A DNA stretch of 35,462 nt from CANRPC01 sp964456095 (GCA_964456095.1 CAYVZF010000008.1:1-35462); one strand, 5' to 3'; positions 1-7,474 are shown, numbered from the stretch's first letter. The notes: generated by a model from the letters alone, not told the origin. Numbers and translations are program-made.

Positions 1-543
1 ATTTTAGGTATTGATTATTATGATAGTGAAATAATTACTATGTTATCTAATAAGTCTGGATTAGATGAAACCTATATTCATGATGTTTTAAATAATAATG
101 ATTTAAGAAATCATCAATTTTCTTTTGGTAGAACTTTTTCAATTATTAATAAAAATAGTATAAATCTATTAATTGAACAAAAGAAAATAATTGAAGAAAT
201 TGCTAAACTTGGTAAGGATTTTGTTATAGTAGGTAGAAATGCTGATGTAATATTACAAGATTATAATCCTTTTAATATTTTTATATGCTCTTCTCTTGAT
301 AGCAAAGTAGAAAGATGTTTGAGTAGAATGAATGATAATGAAAACTTATCAAGAAAAGAATTAATTAATAAAATTAAAAATGTTGATAAGAATAGAATTA
401 AAACAAGAGAACTTATGACTAATAAAGTATGGGGACAAAAAGAGAATTATAATATAATTGTTAATTCTTCTAATTGGGATATTGAAACTCTTTCTAATAT
501 TCTTGCTGATATTGTTATTAAGTGGTATGGAGGTAATAAGTAA
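1..543 (+). CDS. Cytidylate kinase-like family protein (5'-truncated by window edge)
   Basis: The reading frame is open from base 1, so the true start and P-loop lie outside the window; the first in-frame ATG at 40 is internal. The visible part matches the cytidylate kinase-like family of small nucleotide kinases: LGIDYYDSEII (the LGxxYYD stretch after the P-loop), a FVIVGRNADVIL strand, an NIFICSSLDSKVERCL strand-helix with the lid arginines, and the family ending VWGQKENYNIIVNSS (usually KWGDxxNYDLCINSS). The expected role is phosphorylation of a nucleotide or similar small substrate in the cytosol; the true substrate of this branch is not established. The stop overlaps the start of the following MATE gene by one base (TAATG), which indicates translational coupling. 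The family call is fairly secure, the substrate is not. Confidence 0.8.
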   Translation: MLGIDYYDSEIITMLSNKSGLDETYIHDVLNNNDLRNHQFSFGRTFSIINKNSINLLIEQKKIIEEIAKLGKDFVIVGRNADVILQDYNPFNIFICSSLDSKVERCLSRMNDNENLSRKELINKIKNVDKNRIKTRELMTNKVWGQKENYNIIVNSSNWDIETLSNILADIVIKWYGGNK

Positions 544-1880
544 TGGCTATACAATTATCTGATTCTTTTAATTATAAGAAATTATTTAAATTTACTTTAC
601 CAACTATTTTAATGATGGTTTTTATTTCTATTTATGGTATTGTTGATGGATTATTTGTTTCTAATTTTGCTGGTGAAATTGAATTTAAAGCTGTTAATTT
701 AATTATGCCGTTTTTAATGATACTTGGTACTATTGGATATATGTTGAGTTCTGGTGGTAGCGCGGTTGTTGCATCTATATTAGGTGAAGGTGATAAGAAG
801 AAAGCAAATGAGTATTTTTCATTATTCGTATATGTTGGTTTTATTTGTGGTATTGTTGTTTCTATTATTTCTTTTATATTTATGGGGAAAGTTGCTTATT
901 TATTAGGAGCAAGAGATGCGATACTTGAAAATGCGACTACATATGGAAGAATTATTGCTTTAGGTTTACCTTTTGTTATTCTTCAATATATTTTTCAAAG
1001 CTTTTTTGTTGCAAGTGAGAAACCTAAATTAGGATTAATTGTCATCGTTTTTGCGGGTTGTACAAATATGATATTAGATGCAATTCTTGTTATTTTATTA
1101 CCACAAGAATATAAATTAGCGGGTGCTGCGATTGCTTCTGTTATTAGTCAATTAGTTGGAGGTGGATTACCTTTAATTTATTTTTCTAGAAAGAATAGTA
1201 GTTTATTACGTTTAGGTAAAACAAAATATAATGGTAAAGTATTATTACAAGCATTCATTAATGGATCATCAGAATTTATGAGTAATATTGCAATGAATAT
1301 TGTAGGTATGGTATATAACATACAACTTTTAAAGTACGCTGGTGATGATGGAATATCTGCATATGGTGTTATGATGTATGTAAGTATGATTTTCTCTGCA
1401 ATATTCATTGGATATACAAGTGGTATAGCGCCTGTTATTTCTTATCATGATGGAGCACATAATGATAATGAAAAGAAAAAAATATTTAGAAAAAGTTTAG
1501 TAATAATTGCAATATGTAGTGTAGTAATGTTTATTCTTTCTGAATTACTTGCATATCCTTTATCAAGTTTATTTGTTGGAAGTAATGAAACTATATTAAA
1601 TATGACAGTACATGGTATGAAAATATTCTCATTATCATTTTTATTTATGGGTATAGCAATATTTGGTTCTGGATTTTTTACTGCGCTTAATGATGGTGTT
1701 ACATCTGCGATAATTTCTTTTTTAAGAACTCTTGTTTTTCAATTAGGTGCAATTATCATATTACCTGTTATATTTAAAACTATAGATAGTATTTGGCTTT
1801 CTATTGTTTTTGCTGAATTTATGGCAATAATATTAACTATAATCTTCTTTATAATTAAAAGAAAAAAGTATAATTATTAA
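543..1880 (+). CDS. MATE family efflux transporter
   Basis: A 445-residue protein with about twelve hydrophobic segments and the two-lobe repeat typical of MATE exporters. Characteristic stretches are FTLPTILMMVFISIYGIVDGLFVSNF at the N-terminus (helix 1 with the conserved Pro and the VDG motif) and GMKIFSLSFLFMGIAIFGSGFFTAL in the second half. MATE proteins export cationic drugs or metabolites in exchange for H+ or Na+; the substrate cannot be read from the sequence. The gene starts in the stop codon of the kinase-like gene (one-base overlap), so the two are probably co-transcribed. A second, distinct MATE gene lies at 12905-14263. Confidence 0.9.
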   Translation: MAIQLSDSFNYKKLFKFTLPTILMMVFISIYGIVDGLFVSNFAGEIEFKAVNLIMPFLMILGTIGYMLSSGGSAVVASILGEGDKKKANEYFSLFVYVGFICGIVVSIISFIFMGKVAYLLGARDAILENATTYGRIIALGLPFVILQYIFQSFFVASEKPKLGLIVIVFAGCTNMILDAILVILLPQEYKLAGAAIASVISQLVGGGLPLIYFSRKNSSLLRLGKTKYNGKVLLQAFINGSSEFMSNIAMNIVGMVYNIQLLKYAGDDGISAYGVMMYVSMIFSAIFIGYTSGIAPVISYHDGAHNDNEKKKIFRKSLVIIAICSVVMFILSELLAYPLSSLFVGSNETILNMTVHGMKIFSLSFLFMGIAIFGSGFFTALNDGVTSAIISFLRTLVFQLGAIIILPVIFKTIDSIWLSIVFAEFMAIILTIIFFIIKRKKYNY

Positions 1881-1905
1881 TAAAATGTAATGGTTGGTGA
1901 AATAT

Positions 1906-2247
1906 ATGCTTAAGGATGAATTAATTAAATTAAGGAATAAAGAGAATTATTCTATTAAAGATGTATCTAGTAAATTAAATGTATCTAATGAAATTATTGA
2001 AAAATGGGAAAAAGGATACTTATATCCTTCATTAGATGAATTAGAATCAATTTCTTCTTTATATAATGTTTCAGTTGATGAATTAATTAATATTTCAGAA
2101 AAAAAGAATATATATAAGATTAATAATAAAAAGAAATTATCAACGGATAACATTATATTAATTATTTGTATTATTGGTATATCAATACCTACAATTTTTG
2201 GCTTTATTTCACTTATTGATATTGTTATCAAATGGCTTAATGCATAA
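1906..2247 (+). CDS. XRE-type HTH protein with C-terminal membrane segment
   Basis: A 113-residue protein with a Cro/C1-type helix-turn-helix at about residues 3-58; the recognition part is SIKDVSSKLNVSNEIIEKWE followed by a YPSLDELESISSLYNVSVDELI tail typical of this family. A basic linker (NNKKK) is followed by a hydrophobic C-terminus (about residues 80-108, NIILIICIIGISIPTIFGF), so the regulator is probably membrane anchored. I chose ATG at 1906 because GGTGA lies five bases upstream; an in-frame TTG at 1894 would add four residues but has no suitable ribosome binding site. It follows the MATE gene by 25 bases and may report on membrane state or control that exporter, which is inference. 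Confidence 0.75.
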   Translation: MLKDELIKLRNKENYSIKDVSSKLNVSNEIIEKWEKGYLYPSLDELESISSLYNVSVDELINISEKKNIYKINNKKKLSTDNIILIICIIGISIPTIFGFISLIDIVIKWLNA

Positions 2248-2274
2248 TCTTATAATTTTTTATTAAAATGGTTT

Positions 2275-2315
2275 TCAGGAATAAAAACGATTTTCTGTTT
2301 TTATTCCTGATTTAT
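2275..2315 (+). terminator. Rho-independent terminator after the MATE/HTH unit
   Basis: A perfect 14-bp inverted repeat (TCAGGAATAAAAAC at 2275-2288 and its complement at 2297-2310) around an 8-base loop, followed by a T-rich tail. It lies 28 bases after the HTH stop and closes the first transcription unit. Confidence 0.85.
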
Positions 2316-2487
2316 TATGCTGTTATAGTATGATTTCAAATTTATTATTTTATTAAGTGTATAAGATTAATTACTTAATATGGCAAAGAGTAGTAATTAA
2401 TAAATAAAAAAATAATTAAAGCTTATTAAGATGATTAACTTTGTTTTATTATCGAATAAGATAACTTTAAAAGTCTTGGTTATTTTT

Positions 2488-2676
2488 CTTCCGATTTAAT
2501 ATTTAACAAACTTCCGATTTNNNNNNNNNNNNNNNNNNNNNNNNNNNNNNNNNNNNNNNNNNNNNNNNNNNNNNNNNNNNNNNNNNNNNNNNNNNNNNNN
2601 NNNNNNNNNNNNNNNNNNNNCTTCCGATTTAATATTTAACAAACTTCCGATTTATTGTTTACTTTTCTTCCGATTT
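2488..2676 (+). repeat. 23-base-period iteron array of the box CTTCCGATTT
   Basis: The ten-base box CTTCCGATTT occurs at 2488, 2511, 2621, 2644 and 2667. Wherever it can be measured the period is exactly 23 bases. The first two and the third and fourth copies share an identical 13-base spacer (AATATTTAACAAA); the last spacer has a different sequence but the same length, so box and spacing, not spacer sequence, are conserved. The 33 bases before the N run equal the 33 bases after it, so the gap lies inside the array and the copy number is unknown. The last box ends eight bases before the AGAGGTGA ribosome binding site (2685) of the DUF4143 ATPase. This suggests cooperative regulator binding or a leader RNA repeat. 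I see nothing recognisable between the upstream terminator and 2487. Confidence 0.85.
2521..2620. other. Assembly gap (100 N)
   Basis: Exactly 100 N, the usual placeholder for a gap of unknown size, with identical repeat sequence on both sides. True length is unknown. Confidence 0.99.
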
Positions 2677-2697
2677 ATAGCAAGAGGTGATTGATGT

Positions 2698-3987
2698 ATG
2701 GAAAAAAATACATCAAACGTTTATTTGGATGATATACTAGAATTTTCTTTAAAAAGTAAAGGTGCAGTTGTTATTGTTGGGCCAAAATGGTGTGGAAAAT
2801 CAACGACAGCATCGAGATATTCAAAAACAACAATTGATTTAATGCCTTTAGATACAAGAGATCAATATATTAAACTAGCAAAAGTTGCACCAAGTAATTT
2901 TTTAAATATTGGTCAAAAACCAATTTTGATTGATGAATGGCAACATGTTTCTTTTTTATGGGATCAAATTAAATATGAAGTTGATAAAACAGGGGAATTT
3001 GGACAATATATATTAACAGGTAGTGTTCGTGATAAAGAAAGAAATAATCTTTCAGAAAATGAAAGTAGACATACTGGTAATGGTAGGATAGTTAAAAAAA
3101 TCATGAGAACTATGTCTTTATATGAAAGTGGAGAAAGTAATGGTAAAGTTTCATTATTAGATCTTAAAAATGGAATATTTACTCCTTGTTTATCCGAAAA
3201 GACAATTGATGATTATGCTTTTTATATTTGTAGAGGTGGTTGGCCATTATCATTAAATCAACCACAAGATGTAGCTTTAGCTCAAGCTATTGACTATTAT
3301 GAGATTGTTGTAAGTGAAGATATTTTTTCACTAAAAGATATTCCTTTAAGAAGAGATGAACAACGTGCAAGAAAAATCATGCGTTCATATGCTAGAAATG
3401 TTTCTATTGCTGCGAGTGATGAAACATTAAGAGAAGATTGTTTTAGTAATGATGACACATTTGATAAAGATACATTTGCTAAGTATTTAAATGCTTTAAA
3501 AAATCTTTATGTTATAGAAGAACTTTCAGCGTGGAATCCTAATTTAAGAAGCAAAACAGCAATTAGAACAAAAGAAACCAGACATTTTATTGATCCATCT
3601 ATTGCATGTGCAGCATTAGGATTAACACCTAAAGGATTATTTAAAGATATCACAACTTTTGGTTTATTATTTGAGTCATTAGTTATTAGAGATTTAAGAA
3701 TATATTGTGATTCTATTAGAGCTAAATTATATAAATATCGTGATTCAAAAAAAAGAGAAGCAGATGCCGTTATTCAATTTGATGATGGTTCATGGGCACT
3801 TGTTGAAGTTAAACTTGGTGGAGAAGATGTTAAAGAAGCGTGTAACAACTTATTAAAAATAGCTTCTGATATAGATATTGATAAAACTGGAAAACCTGCA
3901 TTTTTAATGGTTGTAACTAAAAATAAATTTGCATATAAAACACAGGATGGAATTTATGTGGTTCCACTTGCTTGTTTAAAAAATTAA
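2698..3987 (+). CDS. ATP-binding protein, AAA_14 plus DUF4143 domains
   Basis: A 429-residue protein of the widespread AAA ATPase / DUF4143 family. Walker A is GPKWCGKST (residues 28-36), Walker B is KPILIDEWQ (Asp79-Glu80), and a sensor-type strand QYILTGSV follows near residue 107. The C-terminal third is the DUF4143 domain, ending in a restriction-endonuclease-like core: READAVIQF with a conserved Asp, then WALVEVKLGG with the ExK pair. Families of this kind are common in accessory DNA and their function is not established; a nucleic-acid-linked or defence role is often suspected. ATG 2698 is preceded at good spacing by AGAGGTGA; an ATG at 2694 is in another frame and stops early. The gene is preceded by the 23-base iteron array and followed by an antitoxin gene. 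Confidence 0.9.
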   Translation: MEKNTSNVYLDDILEFSLKSKGAVVIVGPKWCGKSTTASRYSKTTIDLMPLDTRDQYIKLAKVAPSNFLNIGQKPILIDEWQHVSFLWDQIKYEVDKTGEFGQYILTGSVRDKERNNLSENESRHTGNGRIVKKIMRTMSLYESGESNGKVSLLDLKNGIFTPCLSEKTIDDYAFYICRGGWPLSLNQPQDVALAQAIDYYEIVVSEDIFSLKDIPLRRDEQRARKIMRSYARNVSIAASDETLREDCFSNDDTFDKDTFAKYLNALKNLYVIEELSAWNPNLRSKTAIRTKETRHFIDPSIACAALGLTPKGLFKDITTFGLLFESLVIRDLRIYCDSIRAKLYKYRDSKKREADAVIQFDDGSWALVEVKLGGEDVKEACNNLLKIASDIDIDKTGKPAFLMVVTKNKFAYKTQDGIYVVPLACLKN

Positions 3988-3997
3988 AAAACATACT

Positions 3998-4030
3998 TTT
4001 TGTATGATGTGTATCAAAAGTTATACAAAA
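3998..4030 (+). promoter_or_regulatory. Candidate promoter/operator of the RelB-like antitoxin
   Basis: A perfect inverted repeat TTTTGTAT (3998-4005) and ATACAAAA (4023-4030) coincides with a possible promoter: -35 TTGTAT at 4000-4005, 16-base spacer, -10 TATACA at 4022-4027. A smaller hairpin CATAC/GTATG sits at 3992-4006. RelB/DinJ antitoxins commonly repress their own promoter through such repeats, so autoregulation is plausible. Not shown by the sequence alone. Confidence 0.5.
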
Positions 4031-4046
4031 ATGATAGGTGATAATT

Positions 4047-4388
4047 ATGAATAAAGGAATTAATAAAAGTGAATTGATTCATATTAGAATAGAACCTGAT
4101 ATTAAGGAAAAATCAGAAGCTATTTTTAAAAGATTAGGTGTTAATACATCTTATGCTGTATCAATGTTTTTAAACAATGTTATTTTAAGAGGTGGATTTC
4201 CTTTTGAAATAGAATTACCAAAAAATAAGAATGATGAATTTACTAATCTTGTTATGATAATTGAATCAACCGCGGGTAATGGTAAAGTAAGTGAAAAAAA
4301 TAAAAATATTTTATATTTATATTCAAGTGGGCAAATTGATTATGAAACCGCGGTGTTTGCAATAAAAAGAAGTTTTATGAATGAGTAA
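4047..4388 (+). CDS. RelB/DinJ family antitoxin
   Basis: A 113-residue protein with the N-terminal ribbon-helix-helix of RelB/DinJ antitoxins: ELIHIRIEPDIKEKSEAIFKRLG, then the helix pair NTSYAVSMFLNNVILRGGFPFEIELP, which ends in the characteristic GGFPF motif. The C-terminal part (about 60-113) would wrap a toxin. Start ATG 4047 has AGGTG seven bases upstream; a GTG at 4038 adds three residues and is less likely. Antitoxins of this family neutralise a toxin bound by the C-terminal tail and repress the operon. The gene directly downstream overlaps by eight bases and is only a Fic-like N-terminal fragment, so this antitoxin appears to be orphaned here. Confidence 0.85.
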   Translation: MNKGINKSELIHIRIEPDIKEKSEAIFKRLGVNTSYAVSMFLNNVILRGGFPFEIELPKNKNDEFTNLVMIIESTAGNGKVSEKNKNILYLYSSGQIDYETAVFAIKRSFMNE

Positions 4389-4542
4389 TGATCCATATTT
4401 ATATGATGATGTAAATATTTTAAAGAATATTGCAAATATTAAAGATCAAAATAAACTAAATGATTATGAAACTACAATGGTTGATTTAGGAATAATAAAA
4501 CTTTTAAAATTATTGATGATAAAAATAATTACAAATAAGTAA
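4381..4542 (+). pseudogene. Fic/Doc-like toxin, N-terminal remnant
   Basis: An open frame of 53 codons starts inside the last codons of the antitoxin gene (eight-base overlap, as in intact TA operons). Its product begins MSNDPYLYDDVNILKNI, then IKDQNKLNDYETTMVDLGI, which matches the usual start of Fic family proteins (xDPYxYPxTxVLKNxxGIxDxxxLxxxExxLVxLRLxEL). It then runs out into IKLLKLLMIKIITNK and stops; the catalytic HPFxxGNGR motif is absent from it and I found none in the 280 bases that follow. I infer a toxin gene lost by deletion or frameshift. A real very short protein is possible but unlikely. Confidence 0.6.
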
Positions 4543-4655
4543 AAATTATAATTTAGAAAAATATGAATATAACTACCATTTCAAAAAAATGATTAAAATA
4601 TCAATTAATTCATATTATTCAATAATCAAATAGGAATAATGTAATAGTTATTTAT

Positions 4656-4706
4656 TAAAAATAGTCTTGATACAATAAAAAAAGTAATTGAGACTATTTT
4701 TATTTG
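4656..4706 (+). terminator. Terminator hairpin, left copy of a duplicated element
   Basis: A 12-bp stem pairs 4656-4667 with 4691-4702 (core AAAATAGTCT and AGACTATTTT), followed by T-rich DNA. A nearly identical hairpin occurs at 5851-5890 on the other side of the YhcG gene. It ends the antitoxin/Fic-remnant unit. Confidence 0.75.
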
Positions 4707-4757
4707 TTTTGCATATTTGAACGTATTTATGTATGTAAATTGACCAAGTAAAATTCA

Positions 4758-4786
4758 TTGAAAATTTATGCTTTTTATGTTATACA
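4758..4786 (+). promoter_or_regulatory. Candidate sigma-A promoter of the YhcG-family gene
   Basis: TTGAAA at 4758-4763, a 17-base spacer, and TATACA at 4781-4786 give a good vegetative promoter match 35 bases before the ATG at 4821. The gene has its own terminator on each side, so it is probably a single-gene transcription unit. Confidence 0.55.
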
Positions 4787-4820
4787 ATAATTGTGATTTT
4801 TAAAATAGTGAGGTGATTTT

Positions 4821-5822
4821 ATGCTTATAAACGATAATCAATATTTAAGCGTAATCGAATCTATAAAAGCGGAAATATCCAAAGCACAGTATACTGCCGC
4901 ATTGCAAGTCAACAAAGAACTTACTTTGCTATATTATCATATCGGTTGCATTATCAATGAGCATAAATCGTGGGGAAATAAATTCATAGACAATCTCGCT
5001 AAAGATATTAAACTTGCTTATCCGAATAGTACGGGATATTCAATAAGAAACTTAAAATATATGGCGAAATTAGCAAATCAATACGATGAAGAATTTGTGC
5101 AACGGGCTGTTGCACAAATTCCGTGGGGACATAATGTTGTTTTGCTTGATAAAATATCTGATGTGTCAATTCGCAAATGGTATATAGAAAAAATAATAGA
5201 AAACGGTTGGTCGCGAAATGTTCTCGTTCATCAAATAGAGAGCGGACTATATGAAAGACAAGCAATCGCACAAAAAATAGCTAACTTTGAAAATCTTTTG
5301 CCTGTACCACAAAGCGAACTTGCTATGCAGACGATGAAAGATCCATACGTGTTCGATTTTATTCCATTCAAGGAAAATATGGTCGAACGAGATATTGAAA
5401 ACGCACTTGTAAAAGATGTTACGGCACTTTTGTTGGAACTCGGAACAGGGTTTGCATTTCTCGGAAATCAATATCATTTGAACGTAGGCGGCGACGATTT
5501 TTATATCGACTTACTGTTTTACAATCTTAATCTGCGCTCATACGTTGTAATAGAATTAAAAACGGGTGAATTTAAGCCAGAATATGCAGGACAACTCAAT
5601 TTTTACCTTTCTGCCGTTGATGGTCAGTTGAAAAAAGATACTGACAATCCCACTATCGGATTATTACTTTGTAAAAGCAAAAATAATTTGGTCGCGGAAT
5701 ATTCTTTGAGAGATATGAGTAAGCCTATGGGAATTAGCGAATACAAAATAAGTAGAATATTACCGGAAGAATTGAGTAGTCAACTCCCCTCAGTGGAAGA
5801 TATAAAAAAGCGCATAAAATAA
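4821..5822 (+). CDS. PDDEXK nuclease domain protein, YhcG/DUF1016 family
   Basis: A 333-residue protein with the two-part YhcG layout. Residues 1-145 form the DUF1016 N-terminal helical region (YYHIGCIINE, GYSIRNLKYM, QIPWGHNVVLLDK, YIEKIIENGWSRNVL). From about residue 175 comes the PD-(D/E)XK fold: DFYIDLLFYN (Asp230), VIELKTGEF (Glu245, Lys247) and AGQLNFYL (Gln258). The nuclease core is intact. Members are found in accessory and restriction-modification-related DNA; their exact role is unsettled. GAGGTGA lies four bases before the ATG. Base and codon use differ plainly from neighbours: bases 5461-5520 contain 22 G+C of 60, against 14 of 60 in a sampled stretch of atpA (8701-8760), with GCG, CTC and TCG codons rare elsewhere. 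Together with flanking duplicated terminators this points to recent horizontal gain. Confidence 0.9.
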   Translation: MLINDNQYLSVIESIKAEISKAQYTAALQVNKELTLLYYHIGCIINEHKSWGNKFIDNLAKDIKLAYPNSTGYSIRNLKYMAKLANQYDEEFVQRAVAQIPWGHNVVLLDKISDVSIRKWYIEKIIENGWSRNVLVHQIESGLYERQAIAQKIANFENLLPVPQSELAMQTMKDPYVFDFIPFKENMVERDIENALVKDVTALLLELGTGFAFLGNQYHLNVGGDDFYIDLLFYNLNLRSYVVIELKTGEFKPEYAGQLNFYLSAVDGQLKKDTDNPTIGLLLCKSKNNLVAEYSLRDMSKPMGISEYKISRILPEELSSQLPSVEDIKKRIK

Positions 5823-5850
5823 TTCGATATCTTAATAAAACTGTTATTTT

Positions 5851-5896
5851 AAATAGTCTTGATATAATATAAAGTGATTGAGACTATTTTTTATAT
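5851..5896 (+). terminator. Terminator hairpin, right copy of a duplicated element
   Basis: A 9-bp stem pairs AAATAGTCT (5851-5859) with AGACTATTT (5881-5889), followed by a T run. Loop and flanks closely resemble the hairpin at 4656-4702 (shared TTGATA, AATA, ATTGAGACTATTTTT), so the two are copies of one element around the YhcG gene. Confidence 0.75.
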
Positions 5897-5956
5897 CATT
5901 TAATTTATTTTGTATACTTAATTGCATTTGAAAATTCCTTATATATTTTAAAATTA

Positions 5957-5985
5957 TGGAAGTTTTTTTGCTAAGGATTTATAAT
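5957..5985 (+). promoter_or_regulatory. Candidate promoter of the ATP synthase operon
   Basis: A perfect TATAAT at 5980-5985 lies 38 bases before the ATG of the first ATP synthase operon gene. The -35 element at 17-base spacing (TGGAAG, 5957-5962) is weak. No other promoter-like site is seen between the terminator at 5890 and the gene. Confidence 0.5.
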
Positions 5986-6023
5986 TAAAGTAATTCGTTT
6001 GAAATACAAGGAGAGTAGCTGAG

Positions 6024-6425
6024 ATGAAGAAATTAAATTACAAAAACAAAGCTTATGTTATTCATTTGATAATATGTTTGATTTTAGTAGTATTGTCTTT
6101 AATTGGTTTATTTTTTCGAATTTGGGAATTAGTTGTTTCAGTTTCAATTGGCGCTATATTTTCTTTTGTTTCTATTTTTAGTTTATTTAATGGTGCATCT
6201 GCAGTAAATGCAACAAATACTAAAACTGAGAAGGTTATTATTTCATCTGTTTTAAGATTTTTAGCAATGATTTTAGGAATTGTGATTCCTGCACTTATTA
6301 TCTATTTAACAGATGATGGTAATAAATTAAGATATTTGAATGTTATTGGTTCTACAATACCATTTTTAATGATAAATCTTTCATTAAATCTTATTAAGAA
6401 TGATATTTTAAAGGATGGTGAATAA
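6024..6425 (+). CDS. atpI: ATP synthase-associated membrane protein, AtpI-like
   Basis: A 133-residue protein with four predicted membrane helices (about 11-30, 34-55, 71-92, 103-122) and short loops. Sequence similarity to AtpI is weak by eye, as usual for this fast-evolving family; the assignment rests on size, topology and position immediately before atpB. AtpI helps assemble the c ring in several bacteria. AAGGAGA lies nine bases before the ATG. The 3' end is close to the a-subunit gene, whose probable GTG start lies one base past this stop codon. Confidence 0.65.
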   Translation: MKKLNYKNKAYVIHLIICLILVVLSLIGLFFRIWELVVSVSIGAIFSFVSIFSLFNGASAVNATNTKTEKVIISSVLRFLAMILGIVIPALIIYLTDDGNKLRYLNVIGSTIPFLMINLSLNLIKNDILKDGE

Positions 6426-6426
6426 G

Positions 6427-7239
6427 GTGCAAGGTATTACTTTTTTTGCAGAAGAAGAAGGTTTTATAGAAAAAGCGGTTAGAATTTTTAAATCTACTAA
6501 TTTTGAAGATTTTTCTGCTGAAGTTTTATCTTCTTTAATTATTTTAATAATAATTGCATTATTCTCTTTAATTATTTTTATTATTTTTAAAAAAGCAGAT
6601 CCTTTAAAAGAAAGACCATCCAAGTTTGTTTGTGTTATTACAACATTAGTGGAGATGGTACAAAATTTTGTAATTAGTATAATGGGTAAAAAATGGATTA
6701 ATTTTTCTGGTTATGCAATGTTTTTATTTTTATATGTTTTTATGGCATTTACTTTTTCTTTAGTAGGACTTCCAGGTCCTATGACTCATTTAACAGTACC
6801 GTTATCATTAGGATTATTAACTTTTCTTTTAATACATTTAACTGCGATGAGAGCAAATAAGTTAAAGTATTTCTTTAGATATACAGATCCACTTCCACCA
6901 TATCTTCCGATATTTGTACCTATTAATTTACTTTCGATGTGGGCTCCGCTTTTATCACTTACATTCCGTTTGTTTGGTAACGCTATCGCGGGTTCTGTAT
7001 TAATGTCGATTATATATTACTTTATGGCGTATCTTTCTGAAATTATATTTAGTTTCTTAGGAGCGTTATCAATAAAATATTTTGTTATTACTCCTGTGAT
7101 AACTGCAATTTTACATTTATATTTTGATATATTCTCTGGTGTTATCCAAACACTTGTGTTTACTATGTTAACTATGATATTTATTTCCCAAGAAGATCCG
7201 GATGAATCTTCTAACGAAATGATTGCGAATGAACAATAA
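6427..7239 (+). CDS. atpB: ATP synthase Fo subunit a
   Basis: A 270-residue polytopic protein (about six helices). The signature of subunit a is present: SLTFRLFGNAIAG holds the essential Arg (about residue 181) that faces the c ring, preceded by WAPLL, and the last helix has the IFSGVIQTLVFTMLTMIFIS pattern with the conserved Gln. It forms the ion half-channels next to the c ring. I prefer GTG 6427, with GGTGA five bases upstream; an in-frame ATG at 6415 overlaps the previous gene and has AAAGG directly against it, too close to work. The protein lacks a long N-terminal extension. It is second in a nine-gene operon. Confidence 0.93.
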   Translation: MQGITFFAEEEGFIEKAVRIFKSTNFEDFSAEVLSSLIILIIIALFSLIIFIIFKKADPLKERPSKFVCVITTLVEMVQNFVISIMGKKWINFSGYAMFLFLYVFMAFTFSLVGLPGPMTHLTVPLSLGLLTFLLIHLTAMRANKLKYFFRYTDPLPPYLPIFVPINLLSMWAPLLSLTFRLFGNAIAGSVLMSIIYYFMAYLSEIIFSFLGALSIKYFVITPVITAILHLYFDIFSGVIQTLVFTMLTMIFISQEDPDESSNEMIANEQ

Positions 7240-7255
7240 AAGGAGGTGAAGTTTA

Positions 7256-7474
7256 ATGGAAGGAATGAAATATTTAGCTGCTGCAATTGCTGTATTAGGT
7301 GGTACAGTATGTGCTTGGGGTGAATCTAAAATCGTTTGTAAGGCTCTTGAAGGTATGGCAAGAAATCCTGAAATGGCTGGTCAATTACGTACTTCTATGA
7401 TTTTAGGTTGTGCTCTTGATGAAACAACTGGTATTTATGCTTTATTAGTTGCGGTTCTTTGCTTGTTCTTATAA
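7256..7474 (+). CDS. atpE: ATP synthase Fo subunit c, two-carboxylate type
   Basis: A 72-residue hairpin of two membrane helices joined by the polar loop ARNPE (35-39). Helix 2 carries the ion-binding Glu56 in LDETTGIYALLV, resembling the Glu-Ser/Thr-Thr-Gly-Ile-Tyr pattern of Na+-type rings. Helix 1 has Glu23 exactly 33 residues earlier, the place held by the Na+-ligand Gln32 (with Glu65) in Ilyobacter; a Glu at this place is known from Fusobacterium. The glycine ladder of helix 1 (GxGxGxGxG) is poor: positions read Gly16, Val18, Ala20, Gly22, Ser24. AGGAGGTGA precedes the ATG. The chain ends right after helix 2 with no tail. Identity is certain; the coupling ion is inference. Confidence 0.95.
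   Translation: MEGMKYLAAAIAVLGGTVCAWGESKIVCKALEGMARNPEMAGQLRTSMILGCALDETTGIYALLVAVLCLFL

Noticed and set aside
2488..2676. CRISPR array
   Set aside because: Repeat boxes are only ten bases and intact spacers are identical to each other, with a period of 23 bases; no cas genes are nearby.
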